From Pelagibacteraceae bacterium AG-439-F23 (GTDB taxonomy: Bacteria > Pseudomonadota > Alphaproteobacteria > Pelagibacterales > Pelagibacteraceae), in NCBI GenBank assembly GCA_003212415.1, contig QCPT01000002.1, positions 1 to 64,000 on the forward strand: a stretch of DNA of 64,000 nucleotides, in the 5' to 3' direction. Positions 34,973 through 44,742 of this stretch are shown one piece after another (position 1 is the first letter of the stretch; every line of letters begins with the position of its first letter). The translations under genes were made by a program, and so were the position numbers. The notes under the pieces are model-generated. The model searched no databases, had not been told where the DNA came from, and saw only the letters and a program-made list of their open reading frames with translations.

Positions 34973-37279
34973 TTATTTATTATAATTTATAACCCCAGCA
35001 GAGTAAGCTGCAATAGAAGCTAAATTTAATATATCAGAAGTAGAGGACCTCAAAGGAGCTATTTCTATTGCTTGACCTAAACCTATCAATAAAGGTCCTA
35101 TGACTTTTGCGTCACCAAGAGTCTTCATTATTTTGTATGATATTGCTGCACTATGCTGTCCTGGCATTATTAATATGTTTGCATTACCTACTATCTTTGA
35201 AAATGGATATAAATCAGTGTATTCTTTACTTAGAGCTACGTCTGGTTGCATATCTCCATCAAACTTAAAATTAACTTTTCTTTTTTTTAGTATATTAACA
35301 GCATCCCTAATGTGTTTTGTTCTACTTGTTAAAGGTTGTCCAAATGTCGAATGAGATAAAAAAGCTACTTTAGGATCAAATCCAAACAATCTTACAACTC
35401 TTGCTGATGAAATAGCAATTTCAGCTAATTGTTCTGATGAAGGATATTCATGAACACTAGTATCCCCTATAAAAACTGTTTTACCTTTATTAACAACCAT
35501 ATTTAATCCAAACATTATTTCACCCGGTCTAGGTTCGACTATTTTATTAATTTTTTCTAGTGATTGAGCGTATCTTCTACTATTTCCAGTCACCATGGCA
35601 TCAGCATCCCCAGTAGAAACCATGCAGGATCCCCAGATAACAGTGTCATTTTTAATCATTCTGTTACAATCTCTTAAATACATTTCATAAATGTCTGGAT
35701 CAAGATTGCCTTTGTCAGCGTGTAATTTTTTAAAAGTATATTTTAAGTATTTCTCCCTCTTATTTTTGTCTGAATAATTTATGATTTTAATATCTAAATT
35801 TTCTCCATAACCAATTTTTTTTAGTTTTTGTTTTACAATTTTTTCTTTTGCAACAATTATAGGTATTCCTAGATCACTATTTTTAAATGCAATTGCAGCT
35901 TTTAATGTATTTTCATCTTCACCATCTGTAAAAACAACTCTTTTTTTATTTTTTTTTATTTTGGAATTTATACCTTGCATTATAGTTACAGAAGGATCTA
36001 GTCTTTGTTTTAATAGCTCTGAATAAATTTCAAAATTTTTTATTTTTTTTCTTGCAACTTTACTTTTTAAAGCTGCTTTAGCAACAGCAACAGGTATTAC
36101 ACTTATTAATCTTGGATCGAATGTGGATGGAATTATATAATCTTTTCCATATTTAGGCCTATCACCTCCCATAGCAGCAACAACTTCATCGGGAACTCTT
36201 TTTTTAGCTAAAGATGCTATGGCATTTGCTGCAGCGATTTTCATTTCTTCATTTATAGTTTTTGCTCTAACATCTAGCGCTCCTCTAAAAATATAAGGAA
36301 AACCAATTAAATTGTTTACCTGATTTGGATAATCTGATCTTCCAGTAGCAATTATCGCGTCATTTCTAACTTCTTCAACTTCTTCTGGTGTTATTTCTGG
36401 ATCTGGATTGGCACAGGCAAATATAATTGGATTTTTTGCCATTTTTTTTATCATATCTTTTTTTAAAATACCCGCAGCAGATAAACCTAAAAAAACATCC
36501 GCATCTTTTATTGCATCATTTAAATTTCTATTTTTAGTTACTATTGCATGATTTAATTTCCATTTATTTAAATTTTTTCTTCCTTTGTAAATAACTCCTT
36601 TTCGATCAATCATTGTTAAATTATTTTTAAGGACTCCAGTTTTTTTAAAAAGATTTGCGCAGGCCATAGCGGATGCTCCTGCACCATTAACTACTACTTT
36701 TATTTTTTTAATATCTTTCTTTGTTATATCGATTGCATTAATTAGTGCTGCACAAGTTATAATTGCCGTTCCATGCTGATCATCATGAAATACAGGAATA
36801 TCTAAAAGTTTTTTTAATTTTTCTTCAATTATAAAACAATCAGGAGCAGCTATATCTTCTAAATTTATTCCGCCAAAACTACCAGAAAAATTTTTTATAC
36901 TATTAATTATTTCTTTTGGATCTTTTGAATCTATTTCTAAATCTATAGCATCGATATCAGCAAACCTTTTGAATAAAATTGCCTTGCCTTCCATTACGGG
37001 CTTAGAGGCTAAAGCCCCAAGATTTCCCATGCCCAATATGGCAGACCCATTGCTTATAATGGCAACTAAGTTTCCTTTTGTAGTATAATCGTATGCAAGT
37101 TCAGGATTTTTTGATATTGCTTTTACTGGAGCAGCAACCCCTGGAGAATATGCTAGTGCCAAATCTCTCTTTGTGGTCATAGGTTTTGACGAGATAATCT
37201 CAATCTTGCCAGATTTATTATTACTATGAAATTCTAAAGCTTCTTTATCTGAATAATGTTCAATTTTATTTTTCTTCAT
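34973..37279 (-). CDS. maeB: NADP-dependent malic enzyme with phosphotransacetylase-like domain (MaeB)
   Basis: Oxidative decarboxylation of malate to pyruvate with NADP reduction. The malic domain holds YTTKGNLVAIISNGSAILGMGNLG and the Lys/Asp active site around GKAILFKRFADIDAIDLEID and FHDDQHGTAIITCAAL; the Rossmann part has VVNGAGASAMACANL. Residues from about 430 on form the phosphotransacetylase-like regulatory domain (KRVVFTDGEDENTLKAAI ... GPLLIGLGQAIEIAPL). Length 768 aa matches the fused MaeB type. Divergent from murJ with 49 bp between starts. Confidence 0.97.
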   Translation of the reverse strand: MKKNKIEHYSDKEALEFHSNNKSGKIEIISSKPMTTKRDLALAYSPGVAAPVKAISKNPELAYDYTTKGNLVAIISNGSAILGMGNLGALASKPVMEGKAILFKRFADIDAIDLEIDSKDPKEIINSIKNFSGSFGGINLEDIAAPDCFIIEEKLKKLLDIPVFHDDQHGTAIITCAALINAIDITKKDIKKIKVVVNGAGASAMACANLFKKTGVLKNNLTMIDRKGVIYKGRKNLNKWKLNHAIVTKNRNLNDAIKDADVFLGLSAAGILKKDMIKKMAKNPIIFACANPDPEITPEEVEEVRNDAIIATGRSDYPNQVNNLIGFPYIFRGALDVRAKTINEEMKIAAANAIASLAKKRVPDEVVAAMGGDRPKYGKDYIIPSTFDPRLISVIPVAVAKAALKSKVARKKIKNFEIYSELLKQRLDPSVTIMQGINSKIKKNKKRVVFTDGEDENTLKAAIAFKNSDLGIPIIVAKEKIVKQKLKKIGYGENLDIKIINYSDKNKREKYLKYTFKKLHADKGNLDPDIYEMYLRDCNRMIKNDTVIWGSCMVSTGDADAMVTGNSRRYAQSLEKINKIVEPRPGEIMFGLNMVVNKGKTVFIGDTSVHEYPSSEQLAEIAISSARVVRLFGFDPKVAFLSHSTFGQPLTSRTKHIRDAVNILKKRKVNFKFDGDMQPDVALSKEYTDLYPFSKIVGNANILIMPGQHSAAISYKIMKTLGDAKVIGPLLIGLGQAIEIAPLRSSTSDILNLASIAAYSAGVINYNK

Positions 37280-37328
37280 TTTTGTAAATATTTATACAAT
37301 TAGAGCAAATTTAAGACTAATATGATTT

Positions 37329-38858
37329 ATGAACCTAATTAAGTCAACAAGCACATTTGGTTTCTTTACTTTAATTAGCAGAATACTTGGATATTTAAGA
37401 GACTTATTGATAGCAATTTATCTTGGTTCCGGTCCAATTGCAGATGCTTTTTTCGTAGCGTTTAGAATACCAAATACATTTAGAAGACTATTTTCAGAAG
37501 GAACTTTTAATGCTGCTTTTGTTCCAAGTTATTCTTCTGAAATGGTTTTAGGAAAAATTAGATCTCAAAACTTTGCAAATAAAATATTTAATTTACTTTT
37601 AATTGGATTGTTTTTGATCATTTTACTAATTGAAATTTTTATGCCTTCATTTGTTTATATTATTGCTCCTGGCTTTTCAGGTGATTCTGATAAACTTGAT
37701 CTGACTATTTCTCTTACAAGAATTACTTTCCCTTTTCTGCTATTTGTTAGTTTATCTTCCTTTTTTTCTGCAATATTAAATTCACATAATAAATTTGCTG
37801 TTGCTTCAGCAGCTCCTATAATTTTAAATATATTTTTAATTTTAGTTTTACTTTTTCAAAGTTATTTAAATGACCATCTGGTAGTTTATCTTTCTTATGC
37901 AGTAACATTTGCAGGTATAGTGCAATTAATTTTTTTGGTATTCTTTATAAGAAAGTTTTATTTTCCCAAAATTACTTTAAAATTTAAAATTGATAATAAA
38001 GTTAAATTATTTTTTAATAAGCTTTTACCCAGTATATTTTCTTCAGGTGTTACGCAAATAAATATTTTAGTAGGAACAATTATTGCTTCCTTTCAAGCAA
38101 GTGCTGTTTCTTACCTTTATTATGCAGATAGAATTTATCAGATAAATTTGGCCATAGCTGGTATTGCGATTGGAACGGTTCTTTTGCCAAATTTAAGTAA
38201 ATATATCCAATCAAGAAATAAAAAAAAAATTGATTTTATTCAGAACAAAGCATTAGAATTAAGTTTGTTTTTAAGTTTACCTGCAACCATAGCTTTACTA
38301 ATAGCATCTGAAGAAATCACTTCTTCATTATTTGGATATGGGTCTTTTACCGAACTGAGCGTAAAAAATTCAGCTAATGCATTATTTTATTTTGCTTTAG
38401 GATTGCCGGCTTTTTCTTTCATAAAAATTTTTTCAAGCTTTTTATTTGCTAGACATAATACAAAGATACCATTTTACTTTTCTTTCACTTCAGTGATTAT
38501 TAATATTATAATTAGTATTTATTATTTTAATAAAATAGGATTTATAATTATACCTATTGCAACAACTATATCATCGTGGTTTAATGTTATAATACTTTTG
38601 GTATATTTAACTAATAAAAAATATTATTTACTAAATTTAAATTTTATAAAATCATTATTAAAAATATTGTTATCTACTGTTTTGACTTCATATATTTTTT
38701 ATAATTTAATAAATTATTTTAGTGATAATTTAACTTATAACAGTGAATATAAACTACTATCTATTATTCTATTAGTTATTGTAACGTTTATTATTTATAT
38801 TTTGATCTCTATACTTACAAAAGCTTTTAAATTTTCGGATATTAAATTAAAGTATTAA
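37329..38858 (+). CDS. murJ: Lipid II flippase MurJ (MviN)
   Basis: Polytopic MOP-superfamily protein that flips lipid II for peptidoglycan synthesis. It has about 14 membrane segments over 509 aa. The family start [51 protein letters not shown] includes the conserved Arg residues and the Asp-Ala-Phe motif of the central cavity. Highly hydrophobic and Ile-rich as expected in this genome. It precedes trpS by four bases, probably co-transcribed. Confidence 0.96.
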   Translation: MNLIKSTSTFGFFTLISRILGYLRDLLIAIYLGSGPIADAFFVAFRIPNTFRRLFSEGTFNAAFVPSYSSEMVLGKIRSQNFANKIFNLLLIGLFLIILLIEIFMPSFVYIIAPGFSGDSDKLDLTISLTRITFPFLLFVSLSSFFSAILNSHNKFAVASAAPIILNIFLILVLLFQSYLNDHLVVYLSYAVTFAGIVQLIFLVFFIRKFYFPKITLKFKIDNKVKLFFNKLLPSIFSSGVTQINILVGTIIASFQASAVSYLYYADRIYQINLAIAGIAIGTVLLPNLSKYIQSRNKKKIDFIQNKALELSLFLSLPATIALLIASEEITSSLFGYGSFTELSVKNSANALFYFALGLPAFSFIKIFSSFLFARHNTKIPFYFSFTSVIINIIISIYYFNKIGFIIIPIATTISSWFNVIILLVYLTNKKYYLLNLNFIKSLLKILLSTVLTSYIFYNLINYFSDNLTYNSEYKLLSIILLVIVTFIIYILISILTKAFKFSDIKLKY

Positions 38859-38862
38859 AATA

Positions 38863-39864
38863 ATGGGAAAAAAAATTTTTTCAGGTGTTCAACCAACTGG
38901 CAATCTTCATTTAGGAAATTATATTGGCGCTATAAAAAATTTTGTTGATCTGCAAAATCAAAAAGGAAATGAGTGTGTTTATTGCGTAGTAGATTTGCAT
39001 GCAATAACAACCAAACAAGATCCAAAAATTCTTAAAAACAACATAAGAGAAACTACTGCAGCTTTTTTAGCAAGTGGGATAGATCCTAAAAAAAGTATTA
39101 TATTTAATCAATCATTGGTAGCTGCTCACTCAGAAGGATCTTGGATTTTGGGATGTATAGCTCGTATGGGTTGGTTAAATAGAATGACTCAATTTAAAGA
39201 AAAGGCAGGAAAAGATAAAGAAAAAGCAAGTGTAGGTTTATATATATATCCAGTTTTAATGACTGCCGATATTTTATTATACGATTCAACACATGTTCCA
39301 GTAGGAGAAGATCAAAAACAGCATCTAGAACTAGCTCGCGATATTGCGCAAAAATTTAATTTAGATTTTGATTCACCAGATTTTCTTAGGGCTCCAGAGC
39401 CTTTAATACAAAAAAATTTTTCAAGAATTATGAGTTTAAAAGATGGAACTAATAAAATGAGCAAATCCGATCCATCAGATTTAAGCAGGATAAATTTAAC
39501 TGATAATAAGGATCAAATTGTGAATAAGATAAAAAAAGCAAAAACAGATAATGATCCTTTGCCAGACGATAATAAAAATTTAAGTAAAAGACCAGAAGTC
39601 GAGAATCTATTGGGCATATACTCTAGCTTAAGTGATCAAAGTTTAAAGAATTCAATAAATGAATTTAGTGGAAAAAATTTTTCACAATTTAAAGAAAAAT
39701 TGACAGAAATAGTTGTCGAAAAAATTTCTCCAATATCTATCGAAATAAATAAATTACTAAAAGATATTGATTATATTGACACAGTTCTGAAAGAAGGCGG
39801 TAAAAGAGCGGACTTAATTGCTTCAAAAAAAGTATTAGAAATGAAGAAATTAATTGGATTTTAA
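38863..39864 (+). CDS. trpS: Tryptophanyl-tRNA synthetase
   Basis: Class I synthetase charging tRNA-Trp. The HIGH region is [21 protein letters not shown] (from residue 7), the KMSKS motif is [12 protein letters not shown] (about residues 197-208), and [29 protein letters not shown] is the tryptophan-binding signature. Length 333 aa is normal. The order murJ-trpS-nfuA is common in Alphaproteobacteria. Confidence 0.98.
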   Translation: MGKKIFSGVQPTGNLHLGNYIGAIKNFVDLQNQKGNECVYCVVDLHAITTKQDPKILKNNIRETTAAFLASGIDPKKSIIFNQSLVAAHSEGSWILGCIARMGWLNRMTQFKEKAGKDKEKASVGLYIYPVLMTADILLYDSTHVPVGEDQKQHLELARDIAQKFNLDFDSPDFLRAPEPLIQKNFSRIMSLKDGTNKMSKSDPSDLSRINLTDNKDQIVNKIKKAKTDNDPLPDDNKNLSKRPEVENLLGIYSSLSDQSLKNSINEFSGKNFSQFKEKLTEIVVEKISPISIEINKLLKDIDYIDTVLKEGGKRADLIASKKVLEMKKLIGF

Positions 39865-39903
39865 ATTTATTTCAATTTAAAATAAAACAAATATAATTAT
39901 TTT

Positions 39904-40446
39904 ATGTTTATTCAAACTCAAAAGACACCTAATCCTAATTCCTTAAAATTTTTACCAGGAAAAAAAGTTTCAGAAGATGGACCATATGAAATATTAGACA
40001 AAAACCAGACAAATAATTTTTTAATTAGAAACATACTTTCTATAAACGGTGTAACAGGAATTTTTTTGGGAGAGGACTTTGTATCTGTTAATAAAAAAAA
40101 TAATATAGATTGGGAAAATATTAAGCATATAGTAATTTCACATATTAATGAATATTATGCAGATGGGAATGAATCGATAATTAATAATAAAGCAAATTCT
40201 GTTGATCCTAGTGGCTTCAGTGAAATTGAAAAAAAAATTATTAATATATTGGAGACAAAAGTAAGACCTGCTGTAGCAAAAGATGGTGGAGATATTAAAT
40301 TTAAAGAATTCAAAGATGGCAAAGTTAAAGTAGAATTGCAAGGTAGTTGTTCAGGTTGTCCCTCTTCAACCTTGACGTTAAAGCAGGGCGTGCAAAATTT
40401 GCTTTGTCATTATATTCCTGAAGTCAAGGAAGTTTTAGCAGTATAA
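39904..40446 (+). CDS. nfuA: NfuA-type Fe-S cluster carrier
   Basis: Protein of 180 aa with the alphaproteobacterial/mitochondrial Nfu layout: an N-terminal Nfu_N domain starting MFIQTQKTPNPNSLKFLPGK, and a C-terminal NifU-like domain with the cluster-binding CSGCPSS (about residues 149-155) in GKVKVELQGSCSGCPSS. It carries assembled [4Fe-4S] clusters to targets; MiaB and Nth in this window are likely clients (inference). Follows trpS by 39 bp. Confidence 0.95.
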   Translation: MFIQTQKTPNPNSLKFLPGKKVSEDGPYEILDKNQTNNFLIRNILSINGVTGIFLGEDFVSVNKKNNIDWENIKHIVISHINEYYADGNESIINNKANSVDPSGFSEIEKKIINILETKVRPAVAKDGGDIKFKEFKDGKVKVELQGSCSGCPSSTLTLKQGVQNLLCHYIPEVKEVLAV

Positions 40447-40487
40447 AAATACAAAAAAATAATTATAATAAAATCCACTTAATTATT

Positions 40488-41615
40488 ATGGTAAAAAAAA
40501 TTAGAAATGATGGAATTTTTGTAAAACCTGCAACCGAAAAGACTAAAAAATTAAAAAAAAATTTAAAAAAATTTAATGAGTATAAAAATTTTTATAAATT
40601 CTCAATAGTAAGTTTTTTTTTAATTTTTTCTTTTTTTTATTTACCAAACATAGTCAATTACTTTGATAATAATTTTTTTAAAAATAAAACAACAATTAAT
40701 ATTTCCAAAAAGAATTTTGAATTAACTCTTAATAATAAAAAATCTAAAATTAAAAAAATCGATGAAAGTAGTAACTTAGAAAATGTTTATGATGATATTG
40801 ATGTATTTTCATCAAATGAGAAAAATATTAACACTACAAGACTGAGTGCTTCAACAATTGAACAATTATTTCAAGATACAAAATATAATTTAAAAAAAGT
40901 TAAAAAAACAAAATTAGTCAACATTGGTAATTCATTGGATCATCTTCCCAAGGAAATGAAAAATATTGAAAGCACAAAAAAAAGGAAAAATTTGTTTATT
41001 CAGATTGTTTTACCTTTAATAATTGAAGAAAATACAAAAATAAAATTAGATAGAAAAAAGCTTTTTGTAATATTGAACAAAAACAATAATTCCAAATCTG
41101 ATGTTGAATGGCTAAGAAATAAATTTAAACAGTATGGCGTTGTAAAAAATGATTTATCAACACTAAAAGTAAGAATGGATGAAATTCCAGTTTCTTTAGC
41201 TATTGCTCAGGCAGCCAAAGAAACTGGATGGGGAACTTCAAGATTTGCACAAAAAGGAAATGCGCTATTTGGTCAGTGGACTTGGTCGGGAGAAGGAATT
41301 AAACCAGCTGCAGCAGACAATAATTCAAAACATAAAGTTGCAAGCTTTAAAGTTTTAAAAGCATCAGTAAAAGCTTATCTAAGAAATTTAAATACTCATT
41401 CCAGCTATAAAAAATTTAGAAAAGAAAGAGCAATTCAAAGAGATAATAGTGGAAAATTAAATAGTTTAGAGTTAGTAAAATATCTAGACAAATATGCCGA
41501 AACAGGAATTGAATATACTAAAATTTTATCGAAAATTATTGAACAAAATTCTTTAACAGAATTTGATGATGTTAAGATTCTTCCTACAAGTGAAAAACTT
41601 AAAAGTTTAATTTAA
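40488..41615 (+). CDS. Membrane-anchored glucosaminidase-domain (Bax-like) protein
   Basis: Protein of 375 aa. The N-terminus is cytoplasmic and Lys-rich, one membrane segment lies at about residues 37-57 (FYKFSIVSFFLIFSFFYLP), a low-complexity linker follows, and the C-terminal 150 residues hold a mannosyl-glycoprotein endo-beta-N-acetylglucosaminidase domain: MDEIPVSLAIAQAAKETGWGTSRFAQKGNALFGQWTW, with Glu in KETGWG as likely catalytic acid. It would act on peptidoglycan. Its stop shares TTAA with the convergent deacetylase. Confidence 0.82.
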   Translation: MVKKIRNDGIFVKPATEKTKKLKKNLKKFNEYKNFYKFSIVSFFLIFSFFYLPNIVNYFDNNFFKNKTTINISKKNFELTLNNKKSKIKKIDESSNLENVYDDIDVFSSNEKNINTTRLSASTIEQLFQDTKYNLKKVKKTKLVNIGNSLDHLPKEMKNIESTKKRKNLFIQIVLPLIIEENTKIKLDRKKLFVILNKNNNSKSDVEWLRNKFKQYGVVKNDLSTLKVRMDEIPVSLAIAQAAKETGWGTSRFAQKGNALFGQWTWSGEGIKPAAADNNSKHKVASFKVLKASVKAYLRNLNTHSSYKKFRKERAIQRDNSGKLNSLELVKYLDKYAETGIEYTKILSKIIEQNSLTEFDDVKILPTSEKLKSLI

Positions 41616-42667
41616 TTTTTTATAGAAAATTGAATACCAAGCCATCTCCAACCTTCTATATCTTTCATAGAACAATTAATTCTACCTCTTCTTTCTTTAA
41701 ATTTTTCCTCGAAAAAAATATTTAATCTATTATTTTCTAGTTTTATATTTGTTTTATGCCAACTATCACCCTCGTTAGAGTAACAAGATATTTTATCTAA
41801 ATTCTTTTGTTCATTAAAAAAATCAATAAACATTTTTGGTGGGTTATTTAAAGAGTTTAATAATTTATCCTTAGGATTAATACTTTTGTATTGTAAAGGT
41901 AAAAATTTTACTAAATTTTCAAATCTTCTTAGATCTCCATATTTTTCATTTATTGGAAATCTTGGTAATTCATATTTATCTTTATTTAAGTCAATTACAC
42001 CTGAATGTTGTCCAAAAGCAAATTTAAAATTTTTAGAAATATAATTTTTTTGTTCAAGAGAATATTCACCAAAAGGGTAAGAAAAAAATTTTGGATTATA
42101 TCCAATTTCTTTTTTAAAAATATTTATTGATTTGTCGATATCATTTTTAAAATCATTAAAATTATAATCAATTAGATATTCGTGGGAATGTGAATGATTT
42201 CCCAAAAATGCAAAATCTTCCTTTTCAATTTCTTTTATTTGACCCCAAGTCATATATCCAAATTTTCCAACAGCCTCCGAAGAAACGAACAATATAAAAG
42301 GAATTTTATTTTTTTTTAAGTATGGCCAAGCACTTTCATAAAAAGATGAAAATGCGTCATCAATTGTAATTAAAAATCTTTTTTTAGTTTTAGGTTTATT
42401 AAATTCTTCGTCAAATTTATCTGGATTATAGAATTTAAAATTATTATTATTAATTATCTCAATTTGGCTTTTAAAAATATCCATTTGAATATTTGTTGAT
42501 GGGTATTTATTTTCATCGAATCTATGATACATTAAAGAGAGTATTCCATTATCATTATGATAGTATTTTTTATTTACAATTTCACCATAAGCATTAAATA
42601 AAATAAAATAAAATATGAAAAATTTAATAATTGATGCAACAAAAGAAGAAGTTTTTTTTTCGGTCAT
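41612..42667 (-). CDS. Polysaccharide deacetylase (NodB-like) family protein
   Basis: Zinc-dependent deacetylase fold: a first strand with LSLMYHRFDENKYP, the catalytic-acid motif RFLITIDDAFSSFYESAWPYLKK, and metal-binding HSHSHEYL. A hydrophobic stretch near the N-terminus (about residues 12-25, SIIKFFIFYFILFNAYG) looks like a signal or anchor, so the enzyme acts outside the cytoplasm. The track start at 42694 overlaps tsaB by 80 bp; I chose the next Met (MTEKKTSS, 42667), which still overlaps the tsaB start by 53 bp. No nearer standard start keeps the hydrophobic segment. Substrate unknown. Confidence 0.75.
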   Translation of the reverse strand: MTEKKTSSFVASIIKFFIFYFILFNAYGEIVNKKYYHNDNGILSLMYHRFDENKYPSTNIQMDIFKSQIEIINNNNFKFYNPDKFDEEFNKPKTKKRFLITIDDAFSSFYESAWPYLKKNKIPFILFVSSEAVGKFGYMTWGQIKEIEKEDFAFLGNHSHSHEYLIDYNFNDFKNDIDKSINIFKKEIGYNPKFFSYPFGEYSLEQKNYISKNFKFAFGQHSGVIDLNKDKYELPRFPINEKYGDLRRFENLVKFLPLQYKSINPKDKLLNSLNNPPKMFIDFFNEQKNLDKISCYSNEGDSWHKTNIKLENNRLNIFFEEKFKERRGRINCSMKDIEGWRWLGIQFSIKN

Positions 42668-42992
42668 TACTGATTCACAATCATATACCACCACTTATAT
42701 AAACAGTAGAGAAAATTTTGATAAATGTACTGAACTTCTATTAATTTTTTTAAAAAAATATAAAATTCAAATAAAAGATATTGAAAAAATATTTGTTAAT
42801 CAAGGCCCAGGAAAATTATCAAGTATAAGAATATCTATATCAATTGCAAAAGCCATAGCTCTGTCAAATAATATTAGTTTATTTGGTTTTGATTCAATTG
42901 ATTTTGATGGAAAAGATTATAAAAAAATACTGAAATTAGAGAAAAAAAATCGATTAAATAAAGATTTGATTAAGCCTCATTATTCGAGTTAA
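42615..42992 (+). CDS. tsaB: TsaB, shortened form (N-terminal domain only)
   Basis: Partner of TsaD/TsaE in making N6-threonylcarbamoyladenosine of ANN-decoding tRNAs. The protein starts like TsaB (MKNLIIDATKEEVFFSVI) and holds NQGPGKLSSIRISISIAKAIALSNNISLFGFDS, which corresponds to the family's GPGSFTGLRIG segment. It is only 125 aa against about 220-230 in E. coli-like TsaB; the C-terminal lobe is missing, with no frameshifted remainder downstream. The TsaD-binding side is the N-terminal lobe, so the short form could still function. Confidence 0.82.
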   Translation: MKNLIIDATKEEVFFSVITDSQSYTTTYINSRENFDKCTELLLIFLKKYKIQIKDIEKIFVNQGPGKLSSIRISISIAKAIALSNNISLFGFDSIDFDGKDYKKILKLEKKNRLNKDLIKPHYSS

Positions 42993-42999
42993 ATATAAT

Positions 43000-43413
43000 A
43001 TGTCTGAAAGTATAGAACAAAAGTGTATAGCAAAAGGAGTTAAGCTAACCGATCAAAGAAAAATTATTGCAAAAATTATGAGCGATTCCCATGATCATCC
43101 AGATGTAGATGAATTGTACAAAAGGGCATCAAAAATAGATTCAAAAATTAGTATTGCAACTGTCTATAGAACTGTAAAACTTTTTGAAGAATCCGGAATA
43201 GTTGCTAAGCATGATTTTAAAGGCGGTAAAGCAAGATATGAAGAACTAAATGAAGGTCATCATGATCATTTAATTGATATAAAAACTGGAGAAATAATAG
43301 AATTTGTTGATGAGGAAATTGAAAAATTACAAAAAAAAGTAGCAGATAAATATGGATACAAATTGGTTGATCATAAACTTGAATTGTATGGCATAAAAAA
43401 AAATAACCAATGA
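43000..43413 (+). CDS. fur: Fur-family metal-responsive regulator (Fur/Mur type)
   Basis: Protein of 137 aa with the Fur winged helix (KGVKLTDQRKIIAKIMSDSHDHPDVDELYKRA, then ISIATVYRTVKLFEESGIVAKHDF as recognition helix) and the dimer domain with the metal-ligand string EGHHDHLIDIKTGEIIEF. It lacks the CxxC pairs of classic Fur, which fits the Mur/Fur proteins of Alphaproteobacteria that respond to Mn or Fe. It overlaps miaB by four bases, an arrangement also known in relatives (fur-miaB-phoH-ybeY). Confidence 0.9.
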   Translation: MSESIEQKCIAKGVKLTDQRKIIAKIMSDSHDHPDVDELYKRASKIDSKISIATVYRTVKLFEESGIVAKHDFKGGKARYEELNEGHHDHLIDIKTGEIIEFVDEEIEKLQKKVADKYGYKLVDHKLELYGIKKNNQ

Positions 43414-44741
43414 AAAAAAAAGTTTTCATTAAAACATTTGGATGTCAAATGAATGAGTATGATTCAAATCGTATTTATGATTCAATTAGTAAAATAGGTT
43501 ATCATAAAAGCGACGATCAAAATAATGTTGACTGTTATATTTTGAATACATGTCATATTAGAGACAAGGCAAAAGAAAAAGTATTCCACGAAATTGGCAG
43601 GGTAAAAAAAATTTATAGAGGAAAAAATAAGCCAATAATGGTAGTGGCTGGCTGTGTTGCGCAAGCTGAAAATCAAGAAGTATTAAATAGGGATCCTTAT
43701 ATTGATATTGTTATTGGTCCACAATCATATCATAAAATGAATGATATCTTGGAAAATCACATTTTTAAAAAAAAAATTGAAGAAACAGAATTCGATTCTG
43801 TTTCTAAATTTAGATATTATGATGAAATAGAAAATAAAAATGACAATGTATCGGCATATCTAACTATACAAGAAGGTTGTGATAAGTTCTGTCATTTTTG
43901 TGTTGTTCCTTATACAAGAGGACCAGAATATTCTAGGCCATTTAATCAAATCATAAATGAAGCAGAACAATTAGTCAAAAATGGGGTAAAAGAAATTACT
44001 TTGTTAGGACAAAATGTTAACGCGTACTATTTCAAAGCAAATAATAAAGAATATAGAATTTCAGATTTAATCAATCATATTGATAAGTTTAATGAGATTA
44101 AAAGAATAAGATATACCACTTCTCACCCTAAAGATATGACTGATGATTTGATTGAATGTTATAAAAAAAATAAAAAACTTATGCCTTTTGTTCATTTACC
44201 AATACAAAGTGGTTCAGACAGAATATTAAAATTGATGAACCGTAAACACAAAGTTGAGGATTATTTAGAAGTTTATTTTAAAATAAAAAAATTAAATCCA
44301 GACGTAGAGTTTTCAAGTGATTTTATAATAGGTTATCCTGGAGAATCTGAAAAAGATTTTTCAGAAACAATGAAATTGTTAGAAAAGATAAGATTTGTAA
44401 ATTCTTTTTCATTTATATTTAGTCCTAGACCAGGAACAACAGCATCTAATTTAGAAATGGTTGATAGCGAAATATCAAAAAAAAGACTAATTATAATCCA
44501 AGAAAAACTATTTAATAATCAAATAGAATTAAACAAATCTATGGAAGGTAAAAAAATTGAAGTGTTAGTAGAAAATAAAATGTCCGACCAAAATAAATTA
44601 TTTGGCAGAAATAAATATTTATCTTCTGTAATATTTAAAGGAAGTGAAAATCATATTGGTAGTTTGGTAAATGTCAGAATTAATAATAGTAATCAAAATA
44701 CTTTATTTGGTGAAATAGAAAAAAATATGAAGGCAGCTTAA
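43410..44741 (+). CDS. miaB: tRNA-2-methylthio-N6-dimethylallyladenosine synthase
   Basis: Radical-SAM methylthiotransferase acting on A37 of tRNA. The N-terminal UPF0004 domain binds one cluster through Cys in KTFGCQMNEYDS, LNTCHIRDKA and VAGCVAQAE; the radical-SAM motif is EGCDKFCHFCVVPYTRG (about residues 153-169); a TRAM domain ends the protein. Length 443 aa is normal. Overlaps fur by four bases; phoH follows with a TTG start one base after the stop. Confidence 0.98.
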   Translation: MKKKVFIKTFGCQMNEYDSNRIYDSISKIGYHKSDDQNNVDCYILNTCHIRDKAKEKVFHEIGRVKKIYRGKNKPIMVVAGCVAQAENQEVLNRDPYIDIVIGPQSYHKMNDILENHIFKKKIEETEFDSVSKFRYYDEIENKNDNVSAYLTIQEGCDKFCHFCVVPYTRGPEYSRPFNQIINEAEQLVKNGVKEITLLGQNVNAYYFKANNKEYRISDLINHIDKFNEIKRIRYTTSHPKDMTDDLIECYKKNKKLMPFVHLPIQSGSDRILKLMNRKHKVEDYLEVYFKIKKLNPDVEFSSDFIIGYPGESEKDFSETMKLLEKIRFVNSFSFIFSPRPGTTASNLEMVDSEISKKRLIIIQEKLFNNQIELNKSMEGKKIEVLVENKMSDQNKLFGRNKYLSSVIFKGSENHIGSLVNVRINNSNQNTLFGEIEKNMKAA

Positions 44742-44742
44742 T

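Noticed and set aside
41612-42694. Deacetylase start at 42694
   Set aside because: It gives an 80-bp overlap with tsaB and an extra nine residues without family support; the Met at 42667 is preferred, though not proved.
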